Under the pieces are notes generated by a model that saw only the letters and a program-made list of their open reading frames with translations, did no database searches and was not told the DNA's origin. Of a DNA stretch of 64,000 nucleotides, positions 1 to 13,222 are shown piece after piece. The stretch is from NCBI RefSeq assembly GCF_032362555.1, contig NC_083531.1, positions 186,001 through 250,000 of the forward strand, read 5' to 3'. The position numbers and the translations under genes were made by a program. Source of the stretch: Amyelois transitella (Eukaryota > Arthropoda > Insecta > Lepidoptera > Pyralidae). How positions within the stretch are numbered: the first letter of the stretch is position 1; every line of letters begins with the position of its first letter.

Positions 1-883
1 TCTCCCGCCGCCGACGACACTCTATACACTGACTGACTGACTGACTGACTGACTGACCTAATAAAAATATTGCAACTGCCACTGCCACTGCACACACCGC
101 ACATCAATTAGTAGGTAGTATGTAGACGATACTACGACGCACATAATGCACTAGGTAGGTACCTACTCGTTACAACAACAAAAAGAAGAAAAAAAAACAC
201 TCCGCATCCCCGCATTCTTTTCTCTCGCCCGACTGCCCGACTATTATTTATTATCATATAATAATTACACAAATATAATAATAATTACATGCTTTTACAT
301 CGAGAAAGAGACTAGACGCTCGCTCTCCGAGAGCTCGCACTTTGCGTGTTTTACCAACGTGGACTTGACAAGCTTCAAAATTGTCAAATATAATATTTAT
401 ACATATTATATATTAACAAGGGTGAACAATGATATCTTAGCTTTTTACCTGGGGACACTAATTGCGTACATTATTAGGTTTTATAATGAAAAACAACTTT
501 TGAACATGACCCGAGCTCTGGTCCGATATATTACTGTGAAAATAAACGTCTATAACTCGGGATCACTATTCATCGGTGTGATTAAAATCACATGTGCACG
601 TGGATAAACTCAATAATATACATTATACGTGTTCAATGTGCCTTCCGAGCGCATTATTATTATGGAAAATTAATATTTTCCGAACTTAGTTAGTGAAAAG
701 TTGGAAGCTCTCGTATGAGAAAACGTTTCGCGGCACACCGGTTCTCGTTACGGTATTACTCGATGCGAACGAAATGTTCGCACGCGCCCGTCGACTTTAA
801 CACTGTTCATTTAACAATTCCCGTGTTTGTTTGTTGTTTGCGCGTGTGTGTATTAAGTGAAATAAATAAATATTAACAATAAT
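1..883 (+). other. H4-H1 intergenic spacer and H1 upstream region
   Basis: No gene is seen. It holds an ACTG microsatellite near 30-57 and AT-rich sequence, followed by the H1 5' flank. An 82-codon open frame at 359-607 has AT-driven composition and no recognisable domain, so I treat it as chance. No TATA box is visible in the roughly 180 bp before the H1 start, unlike the other four genes of the unit. Confidence 0.7.
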
Positions 884-1636
884 ATGGCAGACACAGCTGT
901 AGCTTCCGAGGCACCGGCACCGGCTACGCCGGCGAAGAAGCAGCCTAAGGCGTCTGCCGCGGCGGGCGGTGTCAAGAAGGCGAAAGCCAAACCGACCCAC
1001 CCGAAGACATCGGAGATGGTCAACAGCGCCATCAAGGAGTTGAAGGAGAGGAGCGGATCGTCCCTGCAGGCCATTAAGAAATACATAGCGGCCCAATACA
1101 AAGTCGACGCCGAGAAATTGGCACCGTTCATAAGGAAATATTTGAAGAGCGCCGTCGAATCCGGAGCACTGATCCAGACCAAGGGCAAAGGTGCGTCGGG
1201 ATCGTTCAAATTGGAATCCAAATCGTCATCGTCCAAGAAACCGGCCGGCGGTGCGGCGGGCACCAAGAGGTCCGCGTCCGCGGCCGGCGCCAAATCGAAG
1301 AAGGGATCCGCCGCGTCCGCGTCCTCCTCCAAGGCGAAGAAGGCCGCCTCCGCCGGCGGTGCGTCTTCGTCGCCGTCGAAGGCGGCCGGCGGCAAGGCGG
1401 CCTCGTCCGCCGCCACCGCTAAGGACAAGAAGGCTGCGGCCGCGGCCAAGAAGAAGCCCGCGGCGGCCAAGAAGGCCGCGGCGGCCGCGCCCGCGAGGGC
1501 CAAGGCCGCTGCCGCGCCGAAGGCGAAGAAAACTGCCAAACCCCCTACGAAGAAACCGAAAGCGCCCAAGCCGAAGAAGGCCGCCACAACACCCAAGAAG
1601 CCCGCAGCAAAGAAAGCGGCCGCGTCAAAGAAGTAA
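884..1636 (+). CDS. H1: Linker histone H1
   Basis: This 250-residue linker histone binds nucleosomal entry/exit DNA and compacts chromatin. Residues about 1-37 are an Ala/Pro/Lys-rich head. Residues about 38-110 are the winged-helix globular domain, with [20 protein letters not shown] near its start and [18 protein letters not shown] at its end. The rest is a long Lys/Ala/Ser/Pro tail with many AAKK and KKP steps, as expected for H1. The start follows an AT-rich leader ending in ACAATAATATGG and gives the conserved acidic/Ala N-terminus. Its very high GC gives long open frames on other frames and strands, including a 247-codon minus frame, which are composition artefacts. It is the first gene of the unit and lacks a clear TATA box. 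Confidence 0.97.
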   Translation: MADTAVASEAPAPATPAKKQPKASAAAGGVKKAKAKPTHPKTSEMVNSAIKELKERSGSSLQAIKKYIAAQYKVDAEKLAPFIRKYLKSAVESGALIQTKGKGASGSFKLESKSSSSKKPAGGAAGTKRSASAAGAKSKKGSAASASSSKAKKAASAGGASSSPSKAAGGKAASSAATAKDKKAAAAAKKKPAAAKKAAAAAPARAKAAAAPKAKKTAKPPTKKPKAPKPKKAATTPKKPAAKKAAASKK

Positions 1637-1831
1637 ATCCCTACCTGTGTATGTACCTGGTATATACCGCCGCTCTCTTTATCTCTCCGCCGTTTGTTTA
1701 CTGCTAGTTGCTTGCAGAAACAACGACAACAACTACCACGAAGACGGACGTCGTCGAAGAAGAAGAGGTCGGGGTGGGTGGGAAAAAGCGTGCACCGTTG
1801 TGTGCATGGTGCCCTTTCGCGCCTAACAAAA

Positions 1832-1847
1832 AGCCCTTTTCAGGGCT
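1832..1847 (+). promoter_or_regulatory. Histone 3' stem-loop of H1
   Basis: AGCCCTTTTCAGGGCT forms a 6-bp stem with a TTTC loop, the SLBP/U7 processing signal of replication-dependent histone mRNAs. Its outer pair is A-T, where the other four genes have GGCC...GGCC stems. It lies about 195 nt after the stop codon. Confidence 0.93.
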
Positions 1848-2263
1848 AACATATGGTTCAATGTGTATGTTTCTTTGTACAACAACAATAATAACACATG
1901 TCTGTGTGTCGTCGACCTACCTTGTGAGACGAGTGTAAGTATCGCTTCTTACGTAAGTATTGATGAAGAAGAAGAGAGAGAGTGTTAAATAAAAAAAATA
2001 AATAAATAAATAAAAATATACAAACGCATGAACATTCAGATATATATTTCATTACCTGACTGCGTTATTAGCTAGCTAGCTAGCTAGCTAGCTAGCTCAT
2101 GATGATATGTATAATATAACGTAACGTAATAGTGAGTAGGGAAAGAAAAAAAAGTAAATAAATAAAAATAGGTAGACATTGTCCGTTAGTTCGTTCGTTC
2201 ACATCCCCACCACTCGATGTTGGTAACTTCGTTCATTGTACGATAAAGATCAACGCACGGGTG

Positions 2264-2270
2264 TATATAA
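2264..2270 (+). promoter_or_regulatory. TATA box of H2A
   Basis: TATATAA lies 112 bp before the H2A start codon. It is the only TATA-type match close to the gene and is at a spacing that fits a short leader. Confidence 0.75.
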
Positions 2271-2351
2271 TAAAAGCATACCCCGTCCGCGTACGCTCAT
2301 TTTAACGTCGTCGTCCGTTGTCACAACAACGTTTGTTTGTTTGTTTACTAA

Positions 2352-2750
<399 letters not shown>

Positions 2751-2965
2751 GTTGTCCACTTTCGTTCGTTCGTTCCTCTATTTTGTTGTTGTTTTTATTG
2801 TATGTATTTTGTATTGTATGTGCACACGCACACACACACACACATATACGTACTTGCTCAACAACAATCCGAGGCCCGATATGGATGGATGGATGGATGG
2901 ATGGATGGACTCTTACGTGGTCGCCGGGTGCGTCGACTTGCTAACTCGGAATGAAAAGACAAAAA

Positions 2966-2981
2966 GGCCCTTTTCAGGGCC
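2966..2981 (+). promoter_or_regulatory. Histone 3' stem-loop of H2A
   Basis: GGCCCTTTTCAGGGCC, a perfect 6-bp stem with a TTTC loop, preceded by AAAAA as in typical metazoan histone mRNA ends. It lies about 215 nt after the stop codon. Confidence 0.96.
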
Positions 2982-3276
2982 ACAATATGATTCTTATGCG
3001 TTAAAAACAGTTTCACTTTTGATAAACCAAAGTCAACAAAGCTAATCATTCTAAAACACAACGTACGATTCACTTACTTACTCAGTTGCTGGCTCAGCAA
3101 GAATAAATAAACGGGCTTTACACGAGTCTGCCTGTCAAAAATACTTTGTCAAGTCTTATCTACCTCTACCTAGTTCGCTACCTACCTATTACATATTATG
3201 CAAACCTAACCTAACCTAACGTAACAAGGGATAACCTAAACTAGGTATCACCTACCTACCTACCTACCTACCTACC

Positions 3277-3313
<37 letters not shown>

Positions 3314-3494
3314 TACCTCCTTTTTTTTTTTTTACCTATCTTTATCTCACTTTCTTTGCACTATTGGCGGAGGGGAGGGGAAGGGAGAGGGGGGAGGGGA
3401 ATGATTCGAGGCGTGCCCGACGCGACTACGCCGACTTTCCTATTGGCCGATATACGCTGTGACCATTACACTGTTTGACTGCAGACGACGGACA

Positions 3495-3501
3495 TATATT
3501 A
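3495..3501 (+). promoter_or_regulatory. TATA box of H2B
   Basis: TATATTA, about 94 bp before the H2B start. It is preceded by two ATTGG (inverted CCAAT) motifs, a common arrangement in animal histone promoters. Confidence 0.65.
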
Positions 3502-3594
3502 AAAATTTATCAAAAATTCGGGCACCACACGAGACATCTCGGTTTCTAGATCTCGCGCTAGTGACGTTACGCACGCATTTTATAACAAAGAAAA

Positions 3595-3969
3595 ATGCCG
3601 CCCAAGACCAGTGGCAAGGCCGCCAAGAAATCTGGCAAAGCCCAGAAGAACATCTCCAAGACTGACAAAAAGAAGAAGAAGCACAAGAGGAAGGAGAGCT
3701 ACGCCATCTACATTTACAAAGTGCTGAAGCAGGTGCACCCGGACACCGGTATATCCAGCAAGGCGATGTCCATCATGAACTCGTTCGTGAACGACATCTT
3801 CGAGCGAATCGCCGCCGAGGCTTCCCGCCTGGCCCACTACAACAAGAGGTCAACGATCACATCGAGGGAGGTGCAGACTTCCGTGAGGCTTCTCCTGCCC
3901 GGTGAGCTCGCCAAGCACGCCGTCAGTGAAGGCACCAAGGCGGTCACCAAGTACACCAGCTCCAAGTAG
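3595..3969 (+). CDS. H2B: Core histone H2B (replication-dependent)
   Basis: 124 residues. A short Lys-rich tail ([20 protein letters not shown]) leads to the conserved basic patch and the fold start [20 protein letters not shown]. The fold continues with [20 protein letters not shown] and [20 protein letters not shown]. The C-terminal helix ends in [13 protein letters not shown], whose last internal lysine corresponds to the H2B ubiquitination site. The start ATG sits in AAAAATGCCG and gives the family-typical MPPK N-terminus. H2A is its dimer partner and is encoded by the upstream neighbour. Confidence 0.98.
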   Translation: MPPKTSGKAAKKSGKAQKNISKTDKKKKKHKRKESYAIYIYKVLKQVHPDTGISSKAMSIMNSFVNDIFERIAAEASRLAHYNKRSTITSREVQTSVRLLLPGELAKHAVSEGTKAVTKYTSSK

Positions 3970-4186
3970 ATGATTTATATATAGTGTGTGTGTGTGTTTG
4001 CTAACGTGTGTCCGTCGAAGTGTTTTGTTTTGTTTGCTCCTACACATCACCTACCCCTTCACGGTTGGGTCAGGTAGTGGATGGGATCGGACGGGCGAAA
4101 TATTTGAATGGATGCAGAATGGCAGCACAGCATATACGCACGCACGCGCGCACGCACACGCGTGTATAATATACCTACATCCAAAA

Positions 4187-4202
4187 GGCCCTTTTCAGGG
4201 CC
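4187..4202 (+). promoter_or_regulatory. Histone 3' stem-loop of H2B
   Basis: GGCCCTTTTCAGGGCC preceded by CCAAAA, about 218 nt after the stop codon. Confidence 0.96.
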
Positions 4203-4559
4203 ATAACATTTGTCATAATTCACTGAATGTTTCTTCTCGACTTAATACGTCGTACCAACCTCAGACTTATAATTCGGAGTAATAATAATAAAAGTAAAAA
4301 ACACGCATGATATCATGATCGAACAACAAATGTTTGTTGTTATACACAAAAAAAATATATATATACGCAAATATTACAATTGTTCGCTGTGTCTACCCCG
4401 CAAAGGAAAATATTATTATTCTAAATAATACTACATATTTCGTAAAATACTACACGCGCACGACAGAGAGAGAGGGAGACAGGAGAGGGGGGGGGGGGGG
4501 GGGGGGCGTTCACCATATTACCATTCGGTAGTATACTACCAGTCGATGCTACGTGTTCG

Positions 4560-4566
4560 TATAAAA
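4560..4566 (+). promoter_or_regulatory. TATA box of H3
   Basis: TATAAAA, a perfect consensus, 122 bp before the H3 start. TCAGTTCGG about 35 bp downstream is a plausible initiator. Confidence 0.8.
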
Positions 4567-4666
4567 CGCGCTAGAATCTGTTAATTCGGATCACTTCAGT
4601 TCGGTCGGTACCCGCGTGCGGTCGTGTGTACGTACTTGGTGTGTTTTGTAATCGTTCTTCCGTTGA

Positions 4667-5098
<432 letters not shown>

Positions 5099-5215
5099 GC
5101 GTGTAGAGGAGTCTGGTGGTGATTCCTGTCCGATCTCGTCATGTTCATGACCATTACATGATCATGATCGCAACGTGACACTAGAACTGGAACGTCGCCG
5201 CTCGCATTTACAAAC

Positions 5216-5231
5216 GGCCCTTTTCAGGGCC
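5216..5231 (+). promoter_or_regulatory. Histone 3' stem-loop of H3
   Basis: GGCCCTTTTCAGGGCC preceded by CAAAC and followed by ACACA, about 118 nt after the stop codon. Confidence 0.96.
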
Positions 5232-5382
5232 ACACACGATTCAAACTGATACATGTTTCTTGGTACGATGAGTTAGTTCCCACCACCACCACCACCTACC
5301 TGCGTAATTAATGAACACATATATTATTATCATGTAACTACTTCCTTACCACCACATACACGCAGCAACATATTGTTATGTA

Positions 5383-5414
<32 letters not shown>

Positions 5415-5679
5415 CATACAAAATCTTTATAATACCTAACCTACTGTTGCGACTGCGAATGAAAGCTAGTATGGAATAATAATAATGTGCGTGTACGTAT
5501 TTATTTATTATTATTTTTTTTTTTTTTTTGTTTTTCTTTTTATTTAATATTCTCGTATATTATTATTAATATTTTTTTTTTTTTTTTTTTTATTAACGCG
5601 CGCTCGTTCTTCTATTGGTTGGCCGTTGAGGGGCCCCCCTCGCCTCCCCACCCCTACCCCCTCCTTCGCGTTGCTAGTG

Positions 5680-5687
5680 TATATAAA
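5680..5687 (+). promoter_or_regulatory. TATA box of H4
   Basis: TATATAAA about 109 bp before the H4 start, with an ATTGG motif about 65 bp further upstream. Confidence 0.78.
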
Positions 5688-5692
5688 AGTAG

Positions 5693-6100
<408 letters not shown>

Positions 6101-7368
6101 GGTGTGCCGTGTGCGTGTCTCGTGTTTCTCGCTCGCTCGATCTCTGCAAGCGAGTAAACAAACGAAACAAACAATTAAACAAAAAGGCCCTTTTCAGGGC
6201 CGCAAAAGTATCGTTGAATTTGTTGTTGTTAAAACCGTTTCTGATGTCACTTATCGTGTCGACCGTTCATTATGCATGCAGCACACACACTTTATCTTTT
6301 TTCAACAAAACAAACACAATTTTCGCTACACACAAACAGTTCAAATGATTTGCAATCTGTCCAGTCACTTCCAAGACGTAAAAACTTTGTTAAATTTGAC
6401 TTCACACCCGACACTGGCCACCTCCTCACGTTACTTAATATTATGATATTGTCTCCTCAGTAATCTGGATCCATCCATCCATCCATCTCCCGCCGCCGAC
6501 GACACTCTATACACTGACTGACTGACTGACTGACTGACTGACCTAATAAAAATATTGCAACTGCCACTGCCACTGCACACACCGCACATCAATTAGTAGG
6601 TAGTATGTAGACGATACTACGACGCACATAATGCACTAGGTAGGTACCTACTCGTTACAACAACAAAAAGAAGAAAAAAAAACACTCCGCATCCCCGCAT
6701 TCTTTTCTCTCGCCCGACTGCCCGACTATTATTTATTATCATATAATAATTACACAAATATAATAATAATTACATGCTTTTACATCGAGAAAGAGACTAG
6801 ACGCTCGCTCTCCGAGAGCTCGCACTTTGCGTGTTTTACCAACGTGGACTTGACAAGCTTCAAAATTGTCAAATATAATATTTATACATATTATATATTA
6901 ACAAGGGTGAACAATGATATCTTAGCTTTTTACCTGGGGACACTAATTGCGTACATTATTAGGTTTTATAATGAAAAACAACTTTTGAACATGACCCGAG
7001 CTCTGGTCCGATATATTACTGTGAAAATAAACGTCTATAACTCGGGATCACTATTCATCGGTGTGATTAAAATCACATGTGCACGTGGATAAACTCAATA
7101 ATATACATTATACGTGTTCAATGTGCCTTCCGAGCGCATTATTATTATGGAAAATTAATATTTTCCGAACTTAGTTAGTGAAAAGTTGGAAGCTCTCGTA
7201 TGAGAAAACGTTTCGCGGCACACCGGTTCTCGTTACGGTATTACTCGATGCGAACGAAATGTTCGCACGCGCCCGTCGACTTTAACACTGTTCATTTAAC
7301 AATTCCCGTGTTTGTTTGTTGTTTGCGCGTGTGTGTATTAAGTGAAATAAATAAATATTAACAATAAT
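6101..7368 (+). other. H4 3' UTR and H4-H1 spacer across the unit 1/unit 2 junction
   Basis: This 1.27-kb spacer is the longest of the repeat. It contains the H4 stem-loop, a CCAT repeat (about 6,469-6,487) at the nominal unit boundary and the ACTG repeat of the next unit. No gene is seen. Small open frames at 6,102-6,463 have no histone or other recognisable features. Confidence 0.75.
6186..6201 (+). promoter_or_regulatory. Histone 3' stem-loop of H4
   Basis: GGCCCTTTTCAGGGCC preceded by AAAAA, about 86 nt after the stop codon, the shortest spacing in the unit. Confidence 0.97.
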
Positions 7369-8121
7369 ATGGCAGACACAGCTGTAGCTTCCGAGGCACC
7401 GGCACCGGCTACGCCGGCGAAGAAGCAGCCTAAGGCGTCTGCCGCGGCGGGCGGTGTCAAGAAGGCGAAAGCCAAACCGACCCACCCGAAGACATCGGAG
7501 ATGGTCAACAGCGCCATCAAGGAGTTGAAGGAGAGGAGCGGATCGTCCCTGCAGGCCATTAAGAAATACATAGCGGCCCAATACAAAGTCGACGCCGAGA
7601 AATTGGCACCGTTCATAAGGAAATATTTGAAGAGCGCCGTCGAATCCGGAGCACTGATCCAGACCAAGGGCAAAGGTGCGTCGGGATCGTTCAAATTGGA
7701 ATCCAAATCGTCATCGTCCAAGAAACCGGCCGGCGGTGCGGCGGGCACCAAGAGGTCCGCGTCCGCGGCCGGCGCCAAATCGAAGAAGGGATCCGCCGCG
7801 TCCGCGTCCTCCTCCAAGGCGAAGAAGGCCGCCTCCGCCGGCGGTGCGTCTTCGTCGCCGTCGAAGGCGGCCGGCGGCAAGGCGGCCTCGTCCGCCGCCA
7901 CCGCTAAGGACAAGAAGGCTGCGGCCGCGGCCAAGAAGAAGCCCGCGGCGGCCAAGAAGGCCGCGGCGGCCGCGCCCGCGAGGGCCAAGGCCGCTGCCGC
8001 GCCGAAGGCGAAGAAAACTGCCAAACCCCCTACGAAGAAACCGAAAGCGCCCAAGCCGAAGAAGGCCGCCACAACACCCAAGAAGCCCGCAGCAAAGAAA
8101 GCGGCCGCGTCAAAGAAGTAA
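7369..8121 (+). CDS. H1: Linker histone H1, copy 2
   Basis: 250 residues, identical in sequence to the unit 1 protein: Ala/Pro/Lys head, globular domain at about residues 38-110, long AAKK/KKP tail. It has the same upstream region without a TATA box. Identity with unit 1 even at third codon positions indicates homogenisation, not only selection on the protein. Confidence 0.97.
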   Translation: MADTAVASEAPAPATPAKKQPKASAAAGGVKKAKAKPTHPKTSEMVNSAIKELKERSGSSLQAIKKYIAAQYKVDAEKLAPFIRKYLKSAVESGALIQTKGKGASGSFKLESKSSSSKKPAGGAAGTKRSASAAGAKSKKGSAASASSSKAKKAASAGGASSSPSKAAGGKAASSAATAKDKKAAAAAKKKPAAAKKAAAAAPARAKAAAAPKAKKTAKPPTKKPKAPKPKKAATTPKKPAAKKAAASKK

Positions 8122-8316
8122 ATCCCTACCTGTGTATGTACCTGGTATATACCGCCGCTCTCTTTATCTCTCCGCCGTTTGTTTACTGCTAGTTGCTTGC
8201 AGAAACAACGACAACAACTACCACGAAGACGGACGTCGTCGAAGAAGAAGAGGTCGGGGTGGGTGGGAAAAAGCGTGCACCGTTGTGTGCATGGTGCCCT
8301 TTCGCGCCTAACAAAA

Positions 8317-8332
8317 AGCCCTTTTCAGGGCT
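8317..8332 (+). promoter_or_regulatory. Histone 3' stem-loop of H1, copy 2
   Basis: AGCCCTTTTCAGGGCT, with the same A-T outer pair as in unit 1. The variant stem is therefore fixed in both visible units. Confidence 0.93.
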
Positions 8333-8748
8333 AACATATGGTTCAATGTGTATGTTTCTTTGTACAACAACAATAATAACACATGTCTGTGTGTCGTCGA
8401 CCTACCTTGTGAGACGAGTGTAAGTATCGCTTCTTACGTAAGTATTGATGAAGAAGAAGAGAGAGAGTGTTAAATAAAAAAAATAAATAAATAAATAAAA
8501 ATATACAAACGCATGAACATTCAGATATATATTTCATTACCTGACTGCGTTATTAGCTAGCTAGCTAGCTAGCTAGCTAGCTCATGATGATATGTATAAT
8601 ATAACGTAACGTAATAGTGAGTAGGGAAAGAAAAAAAAGTAAATAAATAAAAATAGGTAGACATTGTCCGTTAGTTCGTTCGTTCACATCCCCACCACTC
8701 GATGTTGGTAACTTCGTTCATTGTACGATAAAGATCAACGCACGGGTG

Positions 8749-8755
8749 TATATAA
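8749..8755 (+). promoter_or_regulatory. TATA box of H2A, copy 2
   Basis: TATATAA, 112 bp before the start codon, same context as unit 1. Confidence 0.75.
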
Positions 8756-8836
8756 TAAAAGCATACCCCGTCCGCGTACGCTCATTTTAACGTCGTCGTC
8801 CGTTGTCACAACAACGTTTGTTTGTTTGTTTACTAA

Positions 8837-9235
<399 letters not shown>

Positions 9236-9450
9236 GTTGTCCACTTTCGTTCGTTCGTTCCTCTATTTTGTTGTTGTTTTTATTGTATGTATTTTGTATT
9301 GTATGTGCACACGCACACACACACACACATATACGTACTTGCTCAACAACAATCCGAGGCCCGATATGGATGGATGGATGGATGGATGGATGGACTCTTA
9401 CGTGGTCGCCGGGTGCGTCGACTTGCTAACTCGGAATGAAAAGACAAAAA

Positions 9451-9466
9451 GGCCCTTTTCAGGGCC
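9451..9466 (+). promoter_or_regulatory. Histone 3' stem-loop of H2A, copy 2
   Basis: GGCCCTTTTCAGGGCC after AAAAA, identical to unit 1. Confidence 0.96.
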
Positions 9467-9749
9467 ACAATATGATTCTTATGCGTTAAAAACAGTTTCA
9501 CTTTTGATAAACCAAAGTCAACAAAGCTAATCATTCTAAAACACAACGTACGATTCACTTACTTACTCAGTTGCTGGCTCAGCAAGAATAAATAAACGGG
9601 CTTTACACGAGTCTGCCTGTCAAAAATACTTTGTCAAGTCTTATCTACCTCTACCTAGTTCGCTACCTACCTATTACATATTATGCAAACCTAACCTAAC
9701 CTAACGTAACAAGGGATAACCTAAACTAGGTATCACCTACCTACCTACC

Positions 9750-9788
<39 letters not shown>

Positions 9789-9969
9789 TACCTCCTTTTT
9801 TTTTTTTTACCTATCTTTATCTCACTTTCTTTGCACTATTGGCGGAGGGGAGGGGAAGGGAGAGGGGGGAGGGGAATGATTCGAGGCGTGCCCGACGCGA
9901 CTACGCCGACTTTCCTATTGGCCGATATACGCTGTGACCATTACACTGTTTGACTGCAGACGACGGACA

Positions 9970-9976
9970 TATATTA
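9970..9976 (+). promoter_or_regulatory. TATA box of H2B, copy 2
   Basis: TATATTA. The distance to the gene is as in unit 1, because the 10-bp length change lies further upstream. Confidence 0.65.
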
Positions 9977-10069
9977 AAAATTTATCAAAAATTCGGGCAC
10001 CACACGAGACATCTCGGTTTCTAGATCTCGCGCTAGTGACGTTACGCACGCATTTTATAACAAAGAAAA

Positions 10070-10444
10070 ATGCCGCCCAAGACCAGTGGCAAGGCCGCCA
10101 AGAAATCTGGCAAAGCCCAGAAGAACATCTCCAAGACTGACAAAAAGAAGAAGAAGCACAAGAGGAAGGAGAGCTACGCCATCTACATTTACAAAGTGCT
10201 GAAGCAGGTGCACCCGGACACCGGTATATCCAGCAAGGCGATGTCCATCATGAACTCGTTCGTGAACGACATCTTCGAGCGAATCGCCGCCGAGGCTTCC
10301 CGCCTGGCCCACTACAACAAGAGGTCAACGATCACATCGAGGGAGGTGCAGACTTCCGTGAGGCTTCTCCTGCCCGGTGAGCTCGCCAAGCACGCCGTCA
10401 GTGAAGGCACCAAGGCGGTCACCAAGTACACCAGCTCCAAGTAG
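10070..10444 (+). CDS. H2B: Core histone H2B, copy 2
   Basis: 124 residues, identical to the unit 1 protein (MPPKTSGK start, AVTKYTSSK end). The GT repeat just after the stop is 10 bp longer than in unit 1. Confidence 0.98.
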   Translation: MPPKTSGKAAKKSGKAQKNISKTDKKKKKHKRKESYAIYIYKVLKQVHPDTGISSKAMSIMNSFVNDIFERIAAEASRLAHYNKRSTITSREVQTSVRLLLPGELAKHAVSEGTKAVTKYTSSK

Positions 10445-10671
10445 ATGATTTATATATAGTGTGTGTGTGTGTTTGTGTGTGTTTGCTAACGTGTGTCCGT
10501 CGAAGTGTTTTGTTTTGTTTGCTCCTACACATCACCTACCCCTTCACGGTTGGGTCAGGTAGTGGATGGGATCGGACGGGCGAAATATTTGAATGGATGC
10601 AGAATGGCAGCACAGCATATACGCACGCACGCGCGCACGCACACGCGTGTATAATATACCTACATCCAAAA

Positions 10672-10687
10672 GGCCCTTTTCAGGGCC
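10672..10687 (+). promoter_or_regulatory. Histone 3' stem-loop of H2B, copy 2
   Basis: GGCCCTTTTCAGGGCC after CCAAAA, identical to unit 1. Confidence 0.96.
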
Positions 10688-11044
10688 ATAACATTTGTCA
10701 TAATTCACTGAATGTTTCTTCTCGACTTAATACGTCGTACCAACCTCAGACTTATAATTCGGAGTAATAATAATAAAAGTAAAAAACACGCATGATATCA
10801 TGATCGAACAACAAATGTTTGTTGTTATACACAAAAAAAATATATATATACGCAAATATTACAATTGTTCGCTGTGTCTACCCCGCAAAGGAAAATATTA
10901 TTATTCTAAATAATACTACATATTTCGTAAAATACTACACGCGCACGACAGAGAGAGAGGGAGACAGGAGAGGGGGGGGGGGGGGGGGGGGCGTTCACCA
11001 TATTACCATTCGGTAGTATACTACCAGTCGATGCTACGTGTTCG

Positions 11045-11051
11045 TATAAAA
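11045..11051 (+). promoter_or_regulatory. TATA box of H3, copy 2
   Basis: TATAAAA, 122 bp before the start codon. The upstream G tract is retained. Confidence 0.8.
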
Positions 11052-11151
11052 CGCGCTAGAATCTGTTAATTCGGATCACTTCAGTTCGGTCGGTACCCGC
11101 GTGCGGTCGTGTGTACGTACTTGGTGTGTTTTGTAATCGTTCTTCCGTTGA

Positions 11152-11583
<432 letters not shown>

Positions 11584-11710
11584 GCGTGTAGAGGAGTCTG
11601 GTGGTGATTCCCGTTGTTGTGTGTCCGATCTCGTCATGTTCATGACCATTACATGATCATGATCGCAACGTGACACTAGAACTGGAACGTCGCCGCTCGC
11701 ATTTACAAAC

Positions 11711-11726
11711 GGCCCTTTTCAGGGCC
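11711..11726 (+). promoter_or_regulatory. Histone 3' stem-loop of H3, copy 2
   Basis: GGCCCTTTTCAGGGCC, 10 bp further from the stop codon than in unit 1. Confidence 0.96.
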
Positions 11727-11877
11727 ACACACGATTCAAACTGATACATGTTTCTTGGTACGATGAGTTAGTTCCCACCACCACCACCACCTACCTGCGT
11801 AATTAATGAACACATATATTATTATCATGTAACTACTTCCTTACCACCACATACACGCAGCAACATATTGTTATGTA

Positions 11878-11909
<32 letters not shown>

Positions 11910-12174
11910 CATACAAAATCTTTATAATACCTAACCTACTGTTGCGACTGCGAATGAAAGCTAGTATGGAATAATAATAATGTGCGTGTACGTATTTATT
12001 TATTATTATTTTTTTTTTTTTTTTGTTTTTCTTTTTATTTAATATTCTCGTATATTATTATTAATATTTTTTTTTTTTTTTTTTTTATTAACGCGCGCTC
12101 GTTCTTCTATTGGTTGGCCGTTGAGGGGCCCCCCTCGCCTCCCCACCCCTACCCCCTCCTTCGCGTTGCTAGTG

Positions 12175-12182
12175 TATATAAA
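12175..12182 (+). promoter_or_regulatory. TATA box of H4, copy 2
   Basis: TATATAAA, same spacing to the start codon as in unit 1. Confidence 0.78.
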
Positions 12183-12187
12183 AGTAG

Positions 12188-12595
<408 letters not shown>

Positions 12596-12680
12596 GGTGT
12601 GCCGTGTGCGTGTCTCGTGTTTCTCGCTCGCTCGATCTCTGCAAGCGAGTAAACAAACGAAACAAACAATTAAACAAAAA

Positions 12681-12696
12681 GGCCCTTTTCAGGGCC
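12681..12696 (+). promoter_or_regulatory. Histone 3' stem-loop of H4, copy 2
   Basis: GGCCCTTTTCAGGGCC after AAAAA, identical to unit 1. Confidence 0.97.
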
Positions 12697-12980
12697 GCAA
12701 AAGTATCGTTGAATTTGTTGTTGTTAAAACCGTTTCTGATGTCACTTATCGTGTCGACCGTTCATTATGCATGCAGCACACACACTTTATCTTTTTTCAA
12801 CAAAACAAACACAATTTTCGCTACACACAAACAGTTCAAATGATTTGCAATCTGTCCAGTCACTTCCAAGACGTAAAAACTTTGTTAAATTTGACTTCAC
12901 ACCCGACACTGGCCACCTCCTCACGTTACTTAATATTATGATATTGTCTCCTCAGTAATCTGGATCCATCCATCCATCCA

Positions 12981-13222
12981 TCTCCCGCCGCCGACGACAC
13001 TCTATACACTGACTGACTGACTGACTGACTGACTGACCTAATAAAAATATTGCAACTGCCACTGCCACTGCACACACCGCACATCAATTAGTAGGTAGTA
13101 TGTAGACGATACTACGACGCACATAATGCACTAGGTAGGTACCTACTCGTTACAACAACAAAAAGAAGAAAAAAAAACACTCCGCATCCCCGCATTCTTT
13201 TCTCTCGCCCGACTGCCCGACT
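12981..13222 (+). repeat. Truncated third histone unit (array end)
   Basis: The first 242 bp of a further unit match positions 1-242 of unit 1, then identity stops abruptly after GACTGCCCGACT. The next bases are a short CCCGACTCCGACTCC-type repetition, suggesting slippage or microhomology at the break. No histone coding sequence remains. This is the edge of the array, or of a block of it. Confidence 0.92.

Larger units (their letters stand above)
2751..3594 (+). other. H2A 3' UTR and H2A-H2B spacer
   Basis: Contains a CA repeat near 2,825-2,845, a GGAT repeat near 2,880-2,908, a CTAC repeat at about 3,250-3,279 and T tracts at about 3,280-3,310 and 3,320-3,333. Unit 2 is 10 bp shorter in the CTAC/T-tract section. 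Two inverted CCAAT boxes (ATTGG near 3,364 and 3,441) precede the H2B TATA box. No additional gene is seen. Confidence 0.75.

Noticed and set aside
359-607. 82-codon frame in the H1 upstream spacer, repeated at 6,844-7,092
   Set aside because: AT-rich, no domain. Conservation between units is explained by homogenisation of the whole repeat.
853-1596. 247-codon minus-strand frame opposite H1 (and its copy at 7,338-8,081)
   Set aside because: It is the antisense of a Lys/Ala-rich, GC-rich coding sequence; its Phe/Ala-rich composition follows from that, and no independent signals are seen.
2040-2100. AGCT-repeat palindrome after H1 as a possible regulatory hairpin
   Set aside because: A simple tetranucleotide repeat is self-complementary by nature; nothing else supports a function.
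3207-3222. CCTAACCTAACCTAA, an insect telomere-type repeat; also GGTTAGGTTAGGTTAG at 46,086-46,101
   Set aside because: Only about three repeats each, inside spacer or transposon DNA; not evidence of a telomere.
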